Positions 59,048-64,000 of a DNA stretch of 64,000 nucleotides are shown one piece after another; the first letter of the stretch is position 1, and each line of letters begins with the position of its first letter. Position numbers and translations under genes: made by a program. Source of the DNA: Plantago ovata (taxonomy: Eukaryota > Streptophyta > Magnoliopsida > Lamiales > Plantaginaceae); the NCBI GenBank assembly GCA_028274465.1, contig CM051457.1, positions 56,456,425 to 56,520,424 on the forward strand. The letters run 5' to 3'. The notes under the pieces are model-generated. The model was given only the letters and a program-made list of their open reading frames with translations. It made no database searches and was not told the origin of the DNA.

Positions 59048-61149
59048 TATAAAAAATATGGTCAGAGTTACCCCTAGGGTACGCAGCGGAATTTCAAAAA
59101 TTTTCTTAACATGCAGGTTAATTGATCATGCATATAACGTATATAATAAACACATTAATCAGAAGACTTACAATACTCCAAAAGCAAGAATAGGTATTGA
59201 ATCGATATGCCAATCGATGAAGTCTTCGTAATAGTCCGGTGAATCTTCTCCTTCGTCGAAGTCGAAGATATCTGCAATACTTTGATTATCTGCAAGACAA
59301 TAAAAGTTAGTTTCCAGCTCTTTGAACCTCAACCTTGGTATCCACGGATGAACAGCTTATCGGAAAGAATGCAAGGATATTCTTTATGTGGCCAAGAAGA
59401 TGGGGTGGCGATTTTCCTCCGGTGGAGAGTGGCGCGCGCGGCTAGGGTATAGAGGTAGGGGAGAGCTTTTTATTTTCTCTAAGAAAGGTAGAATAATTCT
59501 CTAACAATTCGGTATTGAAAAATCTCTCTAATGACCTACTTATATAGTAGTCAATAGAAGCCTAAAGAAGATTCTTTTAGACTTCATAAAGGAATAAGAA
59601 CTCTAATTCTTATTGCACAAGGAAACCAATTTAAGTCTAGATTCATTCCCAATTAAGTTAGAACTCAATTAGGAAAATCTAACTTAACATTTAACTTCTA
59701 ATATGGGGAGGAGTCGAAACTCCCTCCCATACTACTACTACACGCGGCCCGGCCAAGGGGGGGTATGTAGGTCCCAATTTTGGGACCCACTTATGATTCG
59801 AAGGCAATTCAAACTCTAATTAGATTTTGCCCATGTGCATACATTAATTCTAAATTAATATATCCTTTCAAATCAGATCTCTATTATATTTATAAAATAT
59901 AATCTTTAATTGTATTTACATAAAATACAATTAATCAATCAATTCAATTAATAATTCCAAATTATTAATTGAGCCACAAATAATTATAATTAATTCCAAA
60001 TCAATTATAATTCATCAATCACAATTAATTCTAAATTAATTGCGATTCCATCTTCAAGGATATTCGGATAAGCTGAATCACCACATAGTGTGACCCATAG
60101 GGCCTCATTGTATTAAGCAAGTGCTACACTAGGCAACATGAAATTCCTAGACGGTTCCATTTGCAATATTAATACATGAGGACGTTTGAGAGGTTTCTCA
60201 AAGCAAACCCTTTCGTTGTGAAGTCTGTTGCGCTCAACGCGGCGATGGTAACGTCCCTTCATCTGACTGACTCGAATGCATCTAGGATCGATGATGTGTC
60301 TATCCCAATAATACATCCACGGGCGTCTTCAGTGAGTTGCTTGGTGAATCCAATATCTATTATGACTATCATAATAATATTGATACGCTGGCCAGCGGTT
60401 TAACCAATCACAACTACGAACGACTATGAGCAGTGCTCTCCTGTGCTACACGTGAGAAATGAATCATTCACAGAATCACTTATCACCCCCATTTGTATGT
60501 AGCCATAATCCTGGATCGTGTCTTGGGTCAACTGCTTATTCAGAGCTGACATCGACGGGTCCACCAAGGATATGGGGCAACAAATGTGATGATAAGGTCC
60601 TGTAAGTCCAAAGGACGACTGGCATCACTTCGACAACTTTCCGGTTCCCATAGACACTTCGGTGTAGAGTATACATCGATGGGAGTTTCCGGTGGGTACT
60701 TCCATTGTTCGGTAATCGCCCTTCGAACAACTATGCGGAGTTATGGGAACGTTTCTAGATTGTCTAATAATCCGTTCCGTGGGATCGGCTCACACTTGCT
60801 CTAACAAGTATAACCTCCACGCATACTAGTCTCACCTGGTTCATTCAGACCCCTACATCCGAGATGAACCTCGACTAGGGAGAGTTTGGGATAGATGATA
60901 ACTCACATAGCTCCCACTATATGTGTGATCGATCATCTATCCGAGGGGACATGTTTGATATCAATACAGATAGGAATAGAGATATGACGTGCTGTATGCC
61001 TGGTGTAATATAAATATGAAAGCGATACTCAATAGTCAAACAAACAAACATATATTATATTACGTTGACCTGTGTAATAGTACATATATGTCCTTAATAA
61101 GGGTTGTATGCCCTTAATAAAGACTGTCTCTAGGACATATACACTATCA
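59048..61149 (-). repeat. 5' LTR of Copia-B (complete, 2.1 kb)
   Basis: Reads on the minus strand from TGATAGTGTATATG at 61149 to a primer-site-proximal end at 59048, where the expected TG (in + orientation) has become TA. It is uninterrupted and so provides the reference for the split LTR at 32799-42564 and the fragment at 1-642. It contains the exon-like acidic segment (59170-59295). A likely TATA box on the minus strand is CTATATAAG near 59540-59550. Confidence 0.85.
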
Positions 61150-61201
61150 CTATTCACCCCCCCCCCCTCTAGTCTTTTCTTGTTGTTTAAAGGGACCAAC
61201 A
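61150..61201 (+). repeat. Terminal 52 bp of a Sirevirus-family LTR (X), + orientation
   Basis: CTATTCACC, an 11-C run and the end CTAGTCTTTTCTTGTTG...GGGACCAACA match the reverse complement of 3717-3770. It starts abruptly at the Copia-B LTR boundary, so the Copia tandem inserted into it (candidate duplication CTATT). It is followed by CAAAT. Confidence 0.8.
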
Positions 61202-61210
61202 CAAATGAAG

Positions 61211-62190
61211 GACGCTGCTGAAAGTACAAAAGCAAGATAGTGACATCTTACGGAACAACGCCTTAGAGTTTGAAATTCAAAAGGCTCCCTTGATTCACTA
61301 TAAATAGAGGTCATCCGGCGAAGAGTTGAGATGTGTCAACAACGTGATCAAACTCTCACTTGTGCTTAAACACTCAATCTTTCATACTCTTTACTGCCTA
61401 TTGATCCATTCCAAGACTTAAGCTTGAAACAAAAGCTACTTGTGAAGAAGTAGGACATTCACTGCTAAGAAATTAGTTAAGTGTTCTTTCTTTCGAACAA
61501 GAACAAGTCTTGACACCAGAAACAACTTAACTTGTTTACTGAAAAGTATTACAAGTTGTGTTTCTTTAGATAACTTGTTATAGCTGAAAAAGTTATACTC
61601 AAGTCATCTCATCCCAAACCTCTCTAACTGATAAACACCCTTTTTTAGGCGTGAAATTCAGGAGGAATTAATCAAGCATTGTGTTGCTGATTATAAGTCC
61701 CAAGTTTGGTGGAGAACAAGGTTACAGTTCTCTAGTTAGGTTGGAAACGAAGCAAGTGTGCTTTGGTTTCTGAAGAATCATTTTAGATAGGATTTGTAAG
61801 GAATCTCAATCTTATCTTAGTGGATTCAGTCCTAGAAAGGACAAAGTGGATTAGTCGAGAGATTACGCCACTCTCAGATACCACTATAAAAGTGTTCATG
61901 TGATTTACGTTACCGTATTTATTTTTCAGCAAGCTTTACTTATTGTACATTGTCACTCTATTCACTTGTTGAAACTAGCACTATCTGAAAAGCACTTATT
62001 GTATAAAGACTTCCGCACTCTGTTTTTAAAGTACCAGTAAAACTCGTTACTGAAAAGTAACTAGTACTTGCTGAGAAAGTTAAGTATCAGCAAACTCATT
62101 ACTGAAAAGTAATAAGCACTTGCTGAGAAAGTTTTTAAACGATGAAAGTTTGAAAAGACTGTCTTTTCTTGTTGTTTAAAGGGACCAACA
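61211..62190 (+). repeat. 5'-truncated Sirevirus-family LTR (Y), + orientation
   Basis: From CTGCTGAAAGTACAAAAGC it matches the reverse complement of about 4717 down to 3717, with TATA box CTATAAATAGA at 61298-61308 and the end GGGACCAACA at 62190. The first 680 bp of the LTR are missing. It is followed by CAAAT and LINE sequence. It lacks the poly-C run seen in X (61150-61201) and in the 3717 LTR. Confidence 0.8.
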
Positions 62191-62195
62191 CAAAT

Positions 62196-63554
62196 CCCAA
62201 CTCATCAAGAATCTTTTCCAAAGAAATCCATTCTACCGAATCATATGATTTTTGTATGTCCATTTGGAGCATACAACGAGGAGAAATGCTCCTTCTTCCA
62301 TACCCTCGAACAAGTTCTTGCGCAAGAAAGATGTTGTCATGGATATCCCGGGATAAATGCAGACTGACTATCACTTACAATGTTGTTAATAACTGCATTC
62401 ACGCGTATAGTAAGGATCTAAGTAATGATTTTCAAGAGTGTCGAACAACACGAAATAGGCCTCATGTCTTTTATAGTAGCAGCACTTGGTAATTTTGGAA
62501 TCAATGTGACCAACGTACAATTCACGGCTTTGTACATTTTGCCTTCTTGAAAGAATTCCTGCACAACATGAACAACATCCTTTTTTATAACCGGCCAGGC
62601 TGCTTTGTAAAACTTCGCATTATATCCATCAATGCCAGGTGCCTTAATGTCACTTATGCTCTTCAAGGCAGCCACAATTTCCTGTTCATCCATAGGTCGA
62701 ATGAGCTGTAACGCATCATTTCGATTCAGCACCTTTCCATTTCTCAAAGCTGGAAGGTCTAGACTCTGTATATCACCCGCACACTGCCCAACCAGACTCC
62801 CATAATAATCTGTGATTTCTTGCTGAATATCATCATGAGAAGTATGGACATTTCCATTCAAAGCAACCAATTTGTACAAACCTTTCTTTTGATTTTTAGC
62901 TTTAACAGAAGCATGGAAGAACGCATTATTTCCATCCTCCAATTGTAACCAATCCACCTTGGATTTTTGCATTAAGATTTCTTCCTCTATTCTGTGAATT
63001 TCCAACAAGTGATTCCTCTTATTAGTAACTGCATCTATCAGGATTGGGTTAAACAAGTCACGAGTAACCTCATGTTGAAATTTCTCCAATTTCTCCCTCT
63101 TTTCTACCACCTGTGCAGAAATCCTAGAAAATTTCCTTGCCATACTTCTCATAAGTGGTTGTAATCTCTTTAATTTCTCCCATAGCCGAAACATAGGTGT
63201 GCCTCTTATATCACCAGCCCAACTTTCAGCCACACAATTCAAGAAATCAGGTTCAGTAGTAATACAATTGAGGAATCGAAATTGTGAGTAATAATGAGTA
63301 TTAGAATCATCAGTATAACCTCGTATTAAAGAATGATCAGATATCCCGGGTGGCATCACTGTTACTTTAACTGTATCATACATCAAAGTCCACTCAACAT
63401 TAACCACAGCTCTATCAATCCGAGAGTAAACATGATTGTTAGACCAAGTGAAGTAAGCTCCAGAGGTCTCAACTTCAAATAACCCAACATGTCGTTGGTG
63501 AAGAAAACAATGAAGTAAATAATGTCTAGAGGGACATATTTGCATAGAGACCAT
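62196..63554 (-). pseudogene. L1-type LINE fragment: endonuclease C-terminus and RT N-terminus
   Basis: On the minus strand, 63554-62418 starts in the C-terminal part of an APE-type endonuclease (GAYFTWSNN, RIDRAVVN, SDHS), passes through the Lys/Glu-rich linker with WLQLEDGNNAFFHASVKAK, and enters RT (DIKAPGIDGYNAKFYKAAW, TLVTLIPKL, MRPISCCSTLLKII). A frameshift near 62400 leads to 62374-62196 with the first RT catalytic motif MDIQKSYDSVEW. It stops at DELGF, where the Sirevirus LTR interrupts it; the YADD-type motif and 3' end are outside or lost. The 5' end is also missing beyond 63554. Confidence 0.85.
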
Positions 63555-64000
63555 TTCTTAATTACGTGTTAATTGAGAAAAGTAGATATATAGTCGAAAG
63601 CTATGAAATGAGAGCTTCGAATTGATATATTGTATCCCCAAAACGGACCTTGGGTTAGTGAGGAAAAATTGCTCAAAGTTGGAAGCTTGAGTGGGTTTAT
63701 CCCATATTGGAAAAATGCAAAAGGTTTCACTAGTATATAACATAAGAGCTTACACTTGATGTTCAAGTTGAATAGCTAGATGTCTCGAGAACTCTCTACG
63801 CGGGCGCGCAGGGGGGTGCAAATCCTGGCCAGATTTGTAAACGATCTAGGGAACTTGTGTGCGTGCACGACGTGAGGCAACAGTTACAGAAATTAAGCTC
63901 TGCAGCTGTTACTACTTGTTTCCTCACCTATTAATATTGGTCTCAGAATCAGTGAGAAAAGACACCGAAAAAGCCTTCTTCTCCATCCCTTCTCTATAAA
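63555..64000. other. No recognisable feature
   Basis: 446 bp with only short ORFs. It is not recognisably LINE, LTR or repeat sequence found elsewhere in the window. A TCTATAAA motif closes the window. Confidence 0.5.

Noticed and set aside
63558..63766. Two short minus-strand ORFs upstream of the LINE
   Set aside because: About 60 residues each, overlapping in different frames, with no motif and no link to the LINE frame.

Overview
This window looks like plant nuclear heterochromatin, from an angiosperm and probably a eudicot. Almost every base belongs to a nested LTR retrotransposon. The families are plant Ty1/copia (including a Sirevirus-type element with a large extra 3' ORF), an Athila-like Ty3/gypsy element, a gag-only non-autonomous LTR element and an L1-type LINE. 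I see no host protein-coding gene, rRNA, true tRNA gene or CRISPR array. Motif reading gives family-level identities only; the species cannot be named.

Layout. 1-642 is the end of a copia LTR in + orientation, abutting the RT domain of Copia-A (minus strand, 643-3716). In Copia-A gag at 3717 lies a minus-strand Sirevirus-like element: 3' LTR 3717-5399, polypurine tract, and a very large 'env-like' ORF region 5639-10943. From 9922 an internal segment of this element (end of gag, protease, integrase, RT/RNase H, spacer, start of the env-like ORF) is repeated head to tail with a 5655-5656 bp period and no LTR between copies: units start at 9922, 15578, 21234 and 26889. Only unit 2 keeps the RT/RNase H frame open. 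Unit 4 becomes full of small indels after about 30530. At about 31430-32040 the sequence is an interleaved mosaic of this element and Copia-A, which looks like an assembly consensus error. No Sirevirus 5' LTR is present.

32041-32798 is the Copia-A leader and primer site, followed by an LTR (32799-34132 plus 41792-42564) split by a 7.65 kb gag-only element (34133-41786, TSD ATATT). The same LTR serves as the 3' LTR of Copia-B (internal 42565-59047, other LTR 59048-61149), so Copia-A and Copia-B form an LTR-internal-LTR-internal-LTR tandem. Copia-B holds a minus-strand Athila-type solo LTR (44668-45913, TSD ATACT) and a complete + strand Athila-like element (49375-58759, TSD GCAGG). At 61150-62195 are two + strand Sirevirus LTR 3' ends, the outer one interrupting a LINE pseudogene (62196-63554). 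The last 450 bases show nothing recognisable.

How the parts relate. The order of events, read from interruptions and target-site duplications, is: LINE; Sirevirus LTRs; Copia-A/B tandem; then separately the Sirevirus copy (later amplified internally), the gag-only element, the Athila elements and the leftmost copia LTR. Nearly all polyproteins are broken. The points most worth a second look are the LTR-free internal amplification, three in-frame GT-AG intron-like segments in the env-like ORF, nuclear-localisation-like clusters in a protein usually called envelope-like, a tRNA-like A/B box pair in the gag-only element's LTRs, and the chimeric stretch that limits trust in the array's right end.
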